A stretch of DNA of 34,470 nucleotides from Chloroflexota bacterium. GTDB lineage: Bacteria; Chloroflexota; Anaerolineae; UBA7937; B3-Chlor. The notes below the pieces were generated by a model. It saw nothing but the letters and a program-made list of their open reading frames with translations. It made no database searches and had not been told where the DNA came from. The stretch is from positions 1 through 34,470 of the forward strand of contig JAUWLF010000040.1 in the NCBI GenBank assembly GCA_030613785.1, in the 5' to 3' direction. The number at the start of each line of letters is the position of its first letter. Position 1 is the first letter of the stretch. This document shows positions 1 through 8,800 of the stretch, one piece after another. A program made the translations under genes and the position numbers.

Positions 1-173
1 TAGGTAGGATATTCGACCCGTTCTACACAACGAAGGCGAGGGGAACAGGGCTAGGCTTGGCCATCACACGGCGGATCATCAACGAGCATGGAGGAGAGAT
101 AGAGGTCGAGAGCAAGGAGGGGGAAGGGACGAGGTTCATAGTGAGGCTTCCCTTGGCCAGGAGGGGAGGGTGA
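1..173 (+). CDS. Sensor histidine kinase, C-terminal end (5' truncated by window)
   Basis: Reading from base 3, the last 56 codons form the end of a GHKL ATPase domain. An F-box (FDPFYTT) is followed by the G2 box GTGLGLAI and then the usual closing strand pattern (HGGEIEVES...[10 protein letters not shown]), ending at TGA 171-173. These are the ATP-lid and nucleotide-binding parts of a two-component kinase; the sensor, dimerisation and H-box regions lie outside the window, so the stimulus cannot be told. The stop overlaps the ATG of the next gene (TGATG), so kinase and regulator are translationally coupled and very probably cognate. By family knowledge such kinases phosphorylate the receiver aspartate of the neighbouring NtrC-type protein. 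Confidence 0.9.
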   Translation, partial: GRIFDPFYTTKARGTGLGLAITRRIINEHGGEIEVESKEGEGTRFIVRLPLARRGG

Positions 174-1561
174 TGAACGAGCGGATACTGATCATAGATG
201 ACGAAGAGACCCTATGCTACTTCTTGAAGGAGTCTTTGGACGAGAAGGGCTATCAAGCTGTGACGGCGCACACGGCGGAAGAGGGGTTGGAGGTAGTGAC
301 GAGACAGCAGATAGACCTGGTGTTGTTGGATCTGAAGCTGCCGGATGGGAATGGACTCGATGTGCTGTACGAGATCAGGAAGGCGGATTCAGATCTGCCG
401 GTGATAGTGTTGACGGGCCATGCAGCCGTAGAGAGTGCGGTACAGGCGATGAAGCTGGGAGCTTATGACTATCTGGAGAAACCCATCAACCTGGCCGAGT
501 TGAGCATCACTGCCGCCAAGGCCTTGGAATCGAAGGCGATGCGGCACGAGATTCAGCGGCTACGCTCCCAGCAGCAGGACCGCGATCACCAACTGATTGT
601 CGGTGACAACAAGCAGATGCGCGACATCATGCGGCTCATCGAGCGCGTAGCGCCCAGCAAGGCCACCGTGCTAATTCAAGGGGAAAGCGGGACTGGAAAA
701 GAAGTCGTGGCCTTAGCCTTACATCGCATGAGTCCTCGGGCCAAGAAGGGGTTTGTTCCCATCAACTGCGCAGCCATTCCAGACACCTTGATGGAGACTG
801 AGCTCTTCGGGTACGAGGCGGGGGCTTTCACCGATGCCAGACGTCAGAAGCTCGGGCTGATAGAAATGGCGGACGGAGGTACCCTGTTTCTGGACGAGAT
901 CAGCACCTTGAAGCTGGAGCTGCAGGCCAAGCTGCTGCGCATTTTTGAGACAGGAAGTGTGCGCCGGCTCGGGGACATCAAAGATAGACACGTCGACCTT
1001 CGAGTCGTCGCCGCCACCAATCAGGATCTCCGCCAAGCTACAAAGGACCGCACATTCCGCGAGGACCTCTATTATCGCCTCAGCGTGGTGGTCATAGACA
1101 TACCACCGTTGCGAGATCGCATCGAGGACGTCGACAAGTTCGCGGCGGCTTTCATAGCCGAATTCAACAGGACCAGGGCCACCAACATCAAAGGCATCTC
1201 TGAGGATGCCCTTCGACTCATGCGGCAGTACGAGTGGCCCGGGAACGTTCGCGAGGTGCGCAATGTCATAGAGCGAGCGATGATTCTGTGCGATGGCGAT
1301 GTGATCAACGTGGGGGAGTTGCCTGCGGAGATCGTTCGCACTGAGCCCAGCATGGCCTTCGCCGCCAACGTTGTGCCTATCCCGCCCGTGTCGTCCGGTG
1401 TTGACATGAAGGCCATGGTGGCTGGCATCGAGAAGCGAATGATAGAAGAAGCACTGGCCCAGACCCAAGGGAACAAGAGTCGGGCAGCCAGGCTGCTGGG
1501 GGTCAGTCGTGATGTCCTCAACTACAGCATACAGAAATACGGCTTGCAGATGGACAACTGA
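173..1561 (+). CDS. NtrC-family sigma-54 activating response regulator (GAFTDA variant)
   Basis: 462 residues with the full three-domain layout of bacterial enhancer-binding proteins (residue numbers here count from the GTG at 170, one more than from ATG 173). The receiver, about 1-120, has acidic pocket IDDEE, phospho-acceptor D54 (LLDLKLPDGNG), T82 and K104. The AAA+ domain, about 140-375, has Walker A GESGTGKE at 171-178, the sigma-54 contact loop ELFGYEAGAFTDA ending at 223, and Walker B LFLDEI at 239-244. A Fis-type helix-turn-helix closes the protein (NKSRAARLLGVSRDVLNYSI). The contact loop is GAFTDA rather than GAFTGA. ATG 173 is preferred over GTG 170 because it overlaps the kinase stop and sits behind AGGAGGGGAGGG. 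Its likely target is the sigma-54 promoter about 460 bases downstream. Class is certain; the signal is unknown. Confidence 0.95.
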   Translation: MNERILIIDDEETLCYFLKESLDEKGYQAVTAHTAEEGLEVVTRQQIDLVLLDLKLPDGNGLDVLYEIRKADSDLPVIVLTGHAAVESAVQAMKLGAYDYLEKPINLAELSITAAKALESKAMRHEIQRLRSQQQDRDHQLIVGDNKQMRDIMRLIERVAPSKATVLIQGESGTGKEVVALALHRMSPRAKKGFVPINCAAIPDTLMETELFGYEAGAFTDARRQKLGLIEMADGGTLFLDEISTLKLELQAKLLRIFETGSVRRLGDIKDRHVDLRVVAATNQDLRQATKDRTFREDLYYRLSVVVIDIPPLRDRIEDVDKFAAAFIAEFNRTRATNIKGISEDALRLMRQYEWPGNVREVRNVIERAMILCDGDVINVGELPAEIVRTEPSMAFAANVVPIPPVSSGVDMKAMVAGIEKRMIEEALAQTQGNKSRAARLLGVSRDVLNYSIQKYGLQMDN

Positions 1562-1571
1562 AGATGATTGC

Positions 1572-1589
1572 GACGGTAGAGTTACCGTC
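1572..1589 (+). terminator. Terminator-like hairpin after the activator gene
   Basis: GACGGTA (1572-1578), loop GAGT, then TACCGTC (1583-1589): a perfect 7-bp stem with a 4-base loop starting 10 bases after the stop of the sigma-54 activator. No T-run follows, so it is either a weak intrinsic terminator or an mRNA-end stabilising stem. Position and perfection support the call; the lack of a U-tract lowers confidence. Confidence 0.45.
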
Positions 1590-1723
1590 CCATCTGGCCA
1601 ACCACGGAGAAGCCCGGCGACTCTTCCTGGCACGCAGGTGATTCTCCTCTTCTGATCTCCCCACGTCCCATGCCCAGTTTTCTCCGACAGTAGCCCTACA
1701 ACGCTAGCAAATGCTGCTTCCGG

Positions 1724-1756
1724 TGCGGAAAACCCCACAGTGGGGGATTTTCCGCA
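1724..1756. repeat. Long imperfect inverted repeat / stem-loop
   Basis: TGCGGAAAA (1724-1732) is the exact reverse complement of TTTTCCGCA (1748-1756). Inside it CCCC (1733-1736) can pair with GGGG around 1743-1746, leaving a short loop and one bulged base. The stem is strong but has no T-tract. It lies about 290 bases upstream of the expected sigma-54 start site, within reach for a looped enhancer, so it could be a binding site for the Fis-type activator or simply an RNA stem. I cannot separate these from sequence. Confidence 0.5.
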
Positions 1757-1863
1757 GTAGTTGCCTGGGATGCCTGAGCAAGAGGAGCCTCGGCGCGCAA
1801 GGGTTCGTCGGCACGGGTTGCTCGGCTGCGGAAGCACGCGTTTCTACCCGATGCGACGCAAGA

Positions 1864-1879
1864 CCACTATATCTAGTGG
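1864..1879. promoter_or_regulatory. Candidate activator-binding palindrome 1
   Basis: CCACTA-TATC-TAGTGG is a perfect 6-4-6 palindrome about 170-180 bases upstream of the expected sigma-54 start site, a usual enhancer distance for NtrC-type proteins, which bind dyads as dimers through their Fis-type helix-turn-helix. The neighbouring second palindrome shares CACT...AGTG half-sites but with different spacing. Assignment to the adjacent activator is inference. Confidence 0.4.
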
Positions 1880-1960
1880 CAATCCTCTTGCTGACCCCCA
1901 TATCCTGTATTCCCCTTGATGTGTTTGCTACTGACCGTGTTCCCTGAGGAGTCCTCCGGC

Positions 1961-1976
1961 CACTTCTGACGAAGTG
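1961..1976. promoter_or_regulatory. Candidate activator-binding palindrome 2
   Basis: CACTTC-TGAC-GAAGTG is a perfect 6-4-6 palindrome roughly 75-85 bases upstream of the expected sigma-54 start site and about 97 bases from the first palindrome. Paired dyads upstream of a -24/-12 promoter are the normal arrangement for cooperative binding of an enhancer-binding protein. Binding by the product of 173-1561 is inferred only from position. Confidence 0.4.
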
Positions 1977-2019
1977 AAGCGCCTGCTGTCCGTCGATTCG
2001 GCGGGGCGGGCTTTCAGCC

Positions 2020-2035
2020 TGGCATGGATCTTGCA
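2020..2035 (+). promoter_or_regulatory. Sigma-54 (RpoN) -24/-12 promoter
   Basis: TGGCATGGATCTTGCA matches the family consensus TGGCAYR-N4-TTGCW at every defined position: the -24 GG is at 2021-2022, the -12 GC at 2033-2034, with exactly ten bases between. Transcription would start near 2046, about 40 bases before the first gene of the long run. A gene for a sigma-54 activator lies immediately upstream and candidate enhancer palindromes lie between. rpoN itself is not in this window. Confidence 0.85.
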
Positions 2036-2086
2036 GCATGATACCAGTGGAGATCTTCTCTCATGAGTGCTGGGGGCAGGAGTACA

Positions 2087-2494
2087 ATGTCTGACGGAGT
2101 GGCAAAGCTGCTGATAGCGGAGGATGAGGACACGCTGTCCTTCTTCCTCCGGCAGAGTCTAGAAGACGCTACGCCTCCTTTCTCGGTCGAGGTGGCTAGT
2201 GCTGGGAACAGAGCGTTGGAGAAGGTACTCCGCGACAAGTTTGACGTCATGATCGTCGACCTACGTCTTCCCGACATGGACGGCCTGGCCCTGATCAAGG
2301 CCGTGAGGCAGTTCGATCCCTTCATCAAGGTGATCGTCATGACGGCCTATGGCTCTCCAGAGGCAGAGAGGGAGGCGAAGATGTTGGGGATACAAGGATA
2401 CGTGACGAAGCCCTTCGTCGTCGAAGAGATGAAAACTATGATAACTCAAATAGTGGCGGACGAACTCTCGTTCGCAAGGGGGTTAGGAGCATGA
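2087..2494 (+). CDS. Receiver-only (CheY-like) response regulator
   Basis: 135 residues made of a single receiver domain with no output domain. The acidic pocket AEDED is at 11-15, the phospho-acceptor is D58 (MIVDLRLPDMDG), the switch residue T86 (VMTAYG) and K108 (VTKPF). ATG 2087 is chosen because AGGAG at 2078-2082 sits four bases upstream; ATG 2063 in the same frame would add eight residues but has a poorer site. It is the first gene after the sigma-54 promoter and its stop overlaps the next start (ATGA at 2491). Stand-alone receivers usually relay phosphoryl groups, act as phosphate sinks for a kinase, or bind a partner. Here it may feed back on the upstream kinase or signal to the following membrane and NACHT proteins (inference). 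Confidence 0.9.
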   Translation: MSDGVAKLLIAEDEDTLSFFLRQSLEDATPPFSVEVASAGNRALEKVLRDKFDVMIVDLRLPDMDGLALIKAVRQFDPFIKVIVMTAYGSPEAEREAKMLGIQGYVTKPFVVEEMKTMITQIVADELSFARGLGA

Positions 2495-2802
2495 CATCCG
2501 AGATTCAGATTGCCATGTCGGTGTCTCTGTTCATGATCGGAGTCCTGTCCTCTCTTTCGGGGCTGTGGATCATCCTGGCGAAGGAATATCACCAGACGAT
2601 GAAGCAGATGGCAACACAGTCCGTCCGAATCAGCGGCAGAGCTGTGACCCAGGACACTGTGGCGCCCTTGATTGATTCCGCGGCTCGCATGGTGGAGGCG
2701 GTGACCCAGTTGATTCGCACGGCCGCGGGCGTGGGAGCGTTTCTGTGCATTGCGGGCGTCGCAATTTGCGTCATCTCCTTTTGGATGATTGGCAGGGTGT
2801 GA
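2491..2802 (+). CDS. Small two-TM membrane protein, unknown function
   Basis: 103 residues. A hydrophobic segment at about 8-30 (VSLFMIGVLSSLSGLWIIL) and another at about 79-100 (VGAFLCIAGVAICVISFWMI) enclose a polar helical stretch of about 50 residues with alternating charges and small residues. I do not recognise a family. The start overlaps the receiver gene stop (ATGA) and the stop lies 10 bases before the next ATG, so it is translated with both. Its context, between a receiver and a NACHT/TPR scaffold, suggests a membrane anchor or docking site, but this is inference. Confidence 0.8.
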   Translation: MTSEIQIAMSVSLFMIGVLSSLSGLWIILAKEYHQTMKQMATQSVRISGRAVTQDTVAPLIDSAARMVEAVTQLIRTAAGVGAFLCIAGVAICVISFWMIGRV

Positions 2803-2812
2803 GGGTACGAGA

Positions 2813-5800
2813 ATGAGCGAAATCGAGAGTGGAGGCCCGTCGGAGTTGCAGGACAGCGAGGACAGACGCGGCAATGTCGAAGTTGTTGACCTGCACGCTC
2901 TTGTCAGGAAGTACCTGCGATGCGTAGTGGAGGACCCTGAACTCCAGCATCTGTCGTCCTCCTACGTTCCTCTGGGCTTGAAGCCCTTGCAGCGGTTTGC
3001 GCCGCAGATGCATCGGGACGGCCCGGTAGCCGAATCCCGCACTGGTGCTTGCGTGGAGAGCACATCGGACATTCTTCCTTCTGTCTCAGAGTGGGAGAGC
3101 ATGGTGCTGCTGGGAGAGTCAGGCGCTGGCAAGTCGGCCACTTTACGGTGGATGGCACACCACCAGGCAGAACGAGTGGTCGCTGAGGGGAAGTCGCGAC
3201 AGCCAACAGGGGGCACACCGTCGCAACATCTGCCGCTGTACCTCGAGCTGCCTACATCGAGCGAGGGCGGCTCTCTGGAGCAGGCACTGGCGGAGGCTTT
3301 CAGGAAGTATGATCTACCTGTGCGCGAAGACGTTGTCAGGCGTGTCCTCGAAGTTGAGCCCATCCTCTTCTTGCTCGACGGACTGGAAAGCGTTCGTGAC
3401 AACCACCTGCTGGAGGAACTAGCTCGCCTGGTCGAGTCCGGCGATCGAAAGTGCGTCGTGGCTTGCCACATAGATAGGTATGGGGCCTTTCGTCGTTGGC
3501 TGGAGGATCCCTGCGTCGTCGAGCTCCAGGATTTCAGCGACGAAGAAAGGACAAGGTACATTCAGAGACAACTCCACGAATCGGCCTCAGGGCCCGCGTT
3601 GCGAAGGGCAAGGGGTGAACAGCGGCTCTGGCGGCTGCTGAGGATTCCGTTGTTTGCAGCGAGCTTCGTCGAGCTGGCGCAGAAGACGCCTGAGACACTA
3701 GGTCATGTCGAAAGCAGCGCAGTGGTTGAGGAGGGAGTCCGTCGGTTGCTGGAGTCCATGGAGTCTGGCTCAGGCGAGGTCCAAAAGGATGAGGCGAGGC
3801 AAGCTCTGGCCACCCTGGCTCTGGGAATGCATCGCGTCGGCGAGATGGGCGCAACTGAACTCGACTACGGACAGATCGTCGCGCACCACAGTTTCCCCGG
3901 CGCTGGGCTGTCACGTCAGTGGCTTGACAGGTTGGCATCCACAGGCGCGGTCGGCTTCTCCGACGGGGGCGACAGACTGTCCTTCAGCGACCCTATGGTG
4001 CAGGACTTCTGCGCCGCGTTGGCCCTCAGCGAATCGTATTCCGGTGTGCTGTCTGGGAGCATCTGTCTCGATTCTGACGAGTCGGTGGAGCGGTGGCAAG
4101 GCGTCCTGATCCACCTGTACTACTTGGTGCGGGATCGCTTGGGCTACCTGCAGCAACTGCTTCAGATGCGGATTGACGGTTGGGGTCCCCGTATGGCTGC
4201 CGAGTGTCTTGCCCATAACGAGAGCTCTGAGGAAGCACGGCAACTCGCGGCTTCGCTCGCATTGGTGAGCACCATCGACCTCACGTCTGTGTATCAGTTG
4301 GGAGTTGCGTTGAAGGCCCTGGGACAGGATGCCCATGCAACTGCGCTGTTCGAGAGCATTCTTGGCCGCGAACGGAACGACGTACGCCCTGGCCAAGAGA
4401 TGATCGGCTACCGGGAGAAGTATCTCAGCGATGGCGCGGATACATCCCCTGCGGATGAGCCTGAGAAGTTGATCTCTCGGCGCAACCTTGGCCTGTTGTA
4501 TCGCGAACTCGATCAGTTCGACAAGGCTGTCTTGGAGCTGGAGGGGGCTGTCGAGGGCGCAAACGCTGCGTGCTCCGATACCTACCACGAGCTGGGCCTG
4601 GCCTATCTGATGCAGGGTAGGCTTGAGGATGCATTGGGTTCCTTCCAACACGCAATCGCGCTCAATTCAGACGTGGCTGCCTATCATTACAGCGCGGGCA
4701 TCGCGCTGAACCATCTGAAGCGCTTTGCTGAAGCTCAGGCGGAGCTTCAGCAAGCGACAATGCTGCAATCACAGGCCCCGGAGCCTTATATGGAACTGGG
4801 CTTTGCCTATGAGCAACAAGGGTGGGTTGGGGAAGCATTGGCTGCTTATGAGGCAGCCGAGGGACTGAATCCACGCGACGCATTGTGCTCGCGACGGATC
4901 AGCAGCCTGCTGTCCCTCCAGGAGCGTTGGGACGAAGCAGCGGAAGCGCTGCAACGCGCTGTGGCGCTCGCACCCGCCAAGGGAGAATGGCACTACGAGC
5001 TGGGCGCGCTGTACGACCGACTCGGCCAGCCACGACAAGCTCTGGCGGAATACGAGCAAGCGGCTTACCTGGAGCCGAAGAACCCTGAATACCAGCACAG
5101 GGCCGGTGCGTTGTCGAGGAAGATGAAGGACCTCGACCGCGCCATAGAGCATCTTAGTGAGGCCCTCGAACTGGATTCCTCGCGGCCTGACTGGGCTCAC
5201 GAGCTGGCCTCGGTCATGGCTTCACAGCAACGCTACAAGGAAGCGTGGGTCTGGTGCCAACGGTCCCTGGAACAGGAGTCCGTTGAGCCCGATCACAGAG
5301 TGCTGGCGGGGAGGATCCTCCGCTCCCTGGGAAAGCAGATGGAGGCGGAGTCCCAGTTGAGACTGGCTCTGGAGGGCGACACCAACTTCTCACCTGCGCG
5401 TTACGAACTGGGGCTTCTACTGGAGGAGGCGGGACGATCTGACGAAGCCTTGACCGAGTACGAAGCAGCAGTAGCACTCGAGCCCGAGGAGGCGACTTAT
5501 CACTTCCAGGCGGGGAAGCTACTGCACCAACTGGGGGACTATGACGGTGCGACCGCGTCGCTGACGAGAGCACTGGAGATCGCTCCTTCGCTCTCTGGTG
5601 CTGTGGCGGAGTTGGGTGCTGTGTATGAAGGGACCGACAGGGAAGAGGAGGCCATGCGCATGTACGCACAGGCCATCTCCTTCGCACCGGGCAATGCGAG
5701 CCACCATCTCCGTGCAGGTGCCTTGTGCTACAAGATGGGGCAGTACGGGGAAGCGCAGCGCCACTTGCAAGAGGCGTCCCGATTGGACCCCCACAACGCT

Positions 5801-8800
5801 GAGGCCCATTTCCTGCTGGGTCGACTCTATGAGGCAGATGATCTGCTGGAGAAGGCCTTGAAGGAGTACCAGGGGGCGGTCACGCTTTCCCCCGAGCAGC
5901 CGGAGTACCACGCCCGAGCCGCCTCAGTTTCCTACCGTCTTGGTCGTTCGAACGAGGCGAAATCTGAGATGGAAAGAGCGCTGGAACTGGATCCTGGCCG
6001 GTCTGAGCTGAGCCATGAACTGGGCACGATGCTGCAAGAGATGGGGTTGTTGACTGAGGCAGCCGTGTGCCTTGAGAGGGCCGCGGAACTCGCCCCTGAG
6101 GACGCAGAGTTACAAGTGAACTACGCCAAGTCCCTTCGGGGCCTCGGACGGGTGGAGAGCGCGATTGAGGTGCTGGAGAGCTCCCAGCACTCAGCGGGCA
6201 CATCGGGAGCAGTCCACGCTGAGCTGGCAGATCTGTACACGGTGTCAGGCCGGACGGCAGAGGCGTTGCAGCAATGGGACGAGGCGATCAGTCTTGACTC
6301 GACGAACCCCATCTATCACCTGCGCAAGGGCGCGCTGTTGCGAGATCAAGGCGAGCCCGGGCACAGTATCGCCACGCTGGAACGAGCTGCCACACTAGAT
6401 CTGGATGACCCGGAGATCCAGTGGGAGCTGGGGCGAAGCTTGCAGGAGACTGAACGACATGAGGAGGCTCAGCAGACCTATGCGCGGGCGGTGGACCTCG
6501 CGCCCAAAGAGCACAAGTACCGACTCTCGTACGGAGTGGCCTGTAGACTGGTGGGTGATCTGACAGAGGCGGAATCCTCTCTGGCTGCGGCCGTGGACCT
6601 GATTCCGGACGATGCGGAGAGCCATTTCCAACTGGGCGATCTGTCTCTTGAACAAGGTGATCTTGGGAAGGCTGTGGCGCTCTTGGAGAAGGCCTCATCG
6701 CTGAGTCCTGATATGGGGGTATACCATCGTTCCCTGGGCAGAGCCTACCGTTCGCTGAATCGGTTGGATGCCGCCATAGACAGTCTTGAGCGCGCGAGCG
6801 ACCTCATCGATGGCGATGATGAGCTACTCTACGAACTCGCTCAGGCGACAGATGAGCAGGGGCATAGCCAAAGGGCGTTGGCTCTGTATCATCAGGCTCT
6901 TGAGCTAAGGCCCGATGAACCTCGCTATCTGGCTCGGGTGGCTGAGATCCTCACAAGACTCGGCCGTGACGAGGAGGCCATCCAGACTCTGGAACAGGCG
7001 CCTCTCGACGGGGAAGACGTGCCGGATATTCAACACGTTCTGGCCCATCTGTACGGTGCCCAGGGGCGTGATGAGGACGCGTTGCGCGCGGCAGAGAGAG
7101 CAGCGCAGTTGGCACCTTATCACGCGGAATACCGGTCGCACTACGCAGGCATCCTGGCTGATCTGGGTCGCCTCGACGACGCCATTACTCAGTTGGAGCA
7201 CAGCGTCCAGGTGGCACCCGGCGACTCCGCCATCCGGTTTTCACTTGGCCAGCTATACGAGGCGCAGGGACTCTTGGAGCAGGCGGTCCGTGAGTACGGA
7301 GAGGCGGCCGACTTGGCCCCAGATCAGGCGGAGTATCACTTCCGTCATGGTGACCTGCTAGCCAAGTTGGGGCGATTGGACGAGTCAATTGCGGCGCTGG
7401 GCAAGGCCTCGGCTCTGGACCCCACCAATCTTGAAGTGTGCTTGACCGCAGGGCGCTTGCTCCATGAGCAGGAGCTGTATGACGAGGCCCTGTCGCAGTT
7501 CGAGAAGGCCCTGGAGCTGGATGACAGCCTGGCGTTGGCGCACCGGGGCGCCGGCGAGGCGCAGCGTGAACTCGGTGATCTCACACGGGCGGCGGAGGAA
7601 TTGGACAAGGCAATCGAACTGGATCCTACCGATCACGAGGCCCACTTCGAGAGAGCAAAGGTGCAAGCTGACGGAGAGGACCTGGAACAGGCCGTGGATA
7701 GCTGCCGGAGAGCCATCGAACTGGTTCCAGATCAGGCCAGCTATCACCGGTTCAAGGGCAGCCTGGAGCGAAGAGAAGGCCGATACGACGAGGCCATTGA
7801 ATCGCTGGGCGAGGCGCTCGCACTGAATGATGCGGACGTGGAGGCTCGGTTTGAGCTATCGCTGGTCTACGAAGCGCTGGAGAGATTCGAGGAAGCAGCG
7901 ACGTGGTACAGTCGAGCTGCCGAACTGGTCTCTGATCTGCCCGAGTACCGCGAATCGCTTGCTGTGGTGGGCACCAGGGTGGCCAAATCACTTCCGTTTT
8001 CGCAAGGGTCCAAGTGGTTCGATGATGTGGAACGCGCGTTGCACAGCACCTTGGCCGCGAGGCCAAAGGACGCTCTGGCGCACAGTCAGCTTGGTGTTGT
8101 TCAGGCCAGAACAGGGAGGGCCGACAAGGGTCTTGCGGAGTGCAAGAAGGCTATTGAGCTGGAGCCAGACAATCCCGTTCATCAGCACAATCTGGGCCTT
8201 ATTCTTCGCAATGTGGGCCGAGATGAAGAGGCTGTCGATGCGTTCCGCACTGCATGTAGCATGGATCCCGGGGAGCCTGCCAATCACTATGAACTGGGTC
8301 TAGCCTACTTGGCCGCGGATCAGGAGAAGCGTGCCATCGCTGCCCTGGAAACGGCGAGCCAGTTGGCTCCTGCTCGAGCGGGCTATCACTACGCCCTGGC
8401 CACTGCTTACCAGCAAGGACAGCGAAATAGCGAGGCTATTGAGGCTCTGAGGACAGCCCTGGAGCACAATCCCAACATGGCTCAACGATATCATCTGCTG
8501 GGAGAACTGTACGATACTGAGAAGCGGTACCAGTCGGCCTTGGAAGCGTATCTGTCAGCGATAGATCTGGAGCCTGATGAGGCACAATACTACCACGACG
8601 CAGGAAACGCCTACCGTCGCATGCGGCGACACGAGAAAGCTGCGCAGTATTTGGAGAAGGCACTGGAAAGAAGGGAGGAGCATCCTCGTTGGTGGGCTGA
8701 ACTCGGCGAGTCCTTGCTCTCACAAGGCCGTTGGGAAGACGCACAAAGCGCGTATGAGAAGGCGATCCAGTTGGCCCCGGACGAGCCGATGTATGTGCTG

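Larger units (their letters stand above)
1562..2086. other. Intergenic regulatory region between the activator gene and the long operon
   Basis: About 500 bases without a convincing gene. From left to right it holds a terminator-like hairpin (1572-1589), a larger stem-loop (1724-1756), two perfect 6-4-6 palindromes (1864-1879 and 1961-1976) and a perfect sigma-54 promoter (2020-2035). Short reading frames here (for example plus strand 1711-1947) lack a ribosome site and resemble no family. This is the architecture of an enhancer-dependent promoter: distal activator sites, room for a DNA loop, then -24/-12. I see nothing else in the remaining stretches (1590-1723, 1757-1863, 1880-1960). Confidence 0.7.

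Noticed and set aside
1628..1645. TGGCACG-like second sigma-54 promoter after the activator gene
   Set aside because: TGGCACG is present but the -12 position reads TGATT instead of TTGCA.
719..1837. Minus-strand 372-codon open frame
   Set aside because: It is antisense to the sigma-54 activator, whose motifs are unmistakable; the translation shows no domain and the frame is a by-product of codon bias.
1711..1947. Plus-strand 78-codon frame in the regulatory gap
   Set aside because: No ribosome site, spans the stem-loop and the first palindrome, and the translation has no protein-like pattern beyond a short hydrophobic run.
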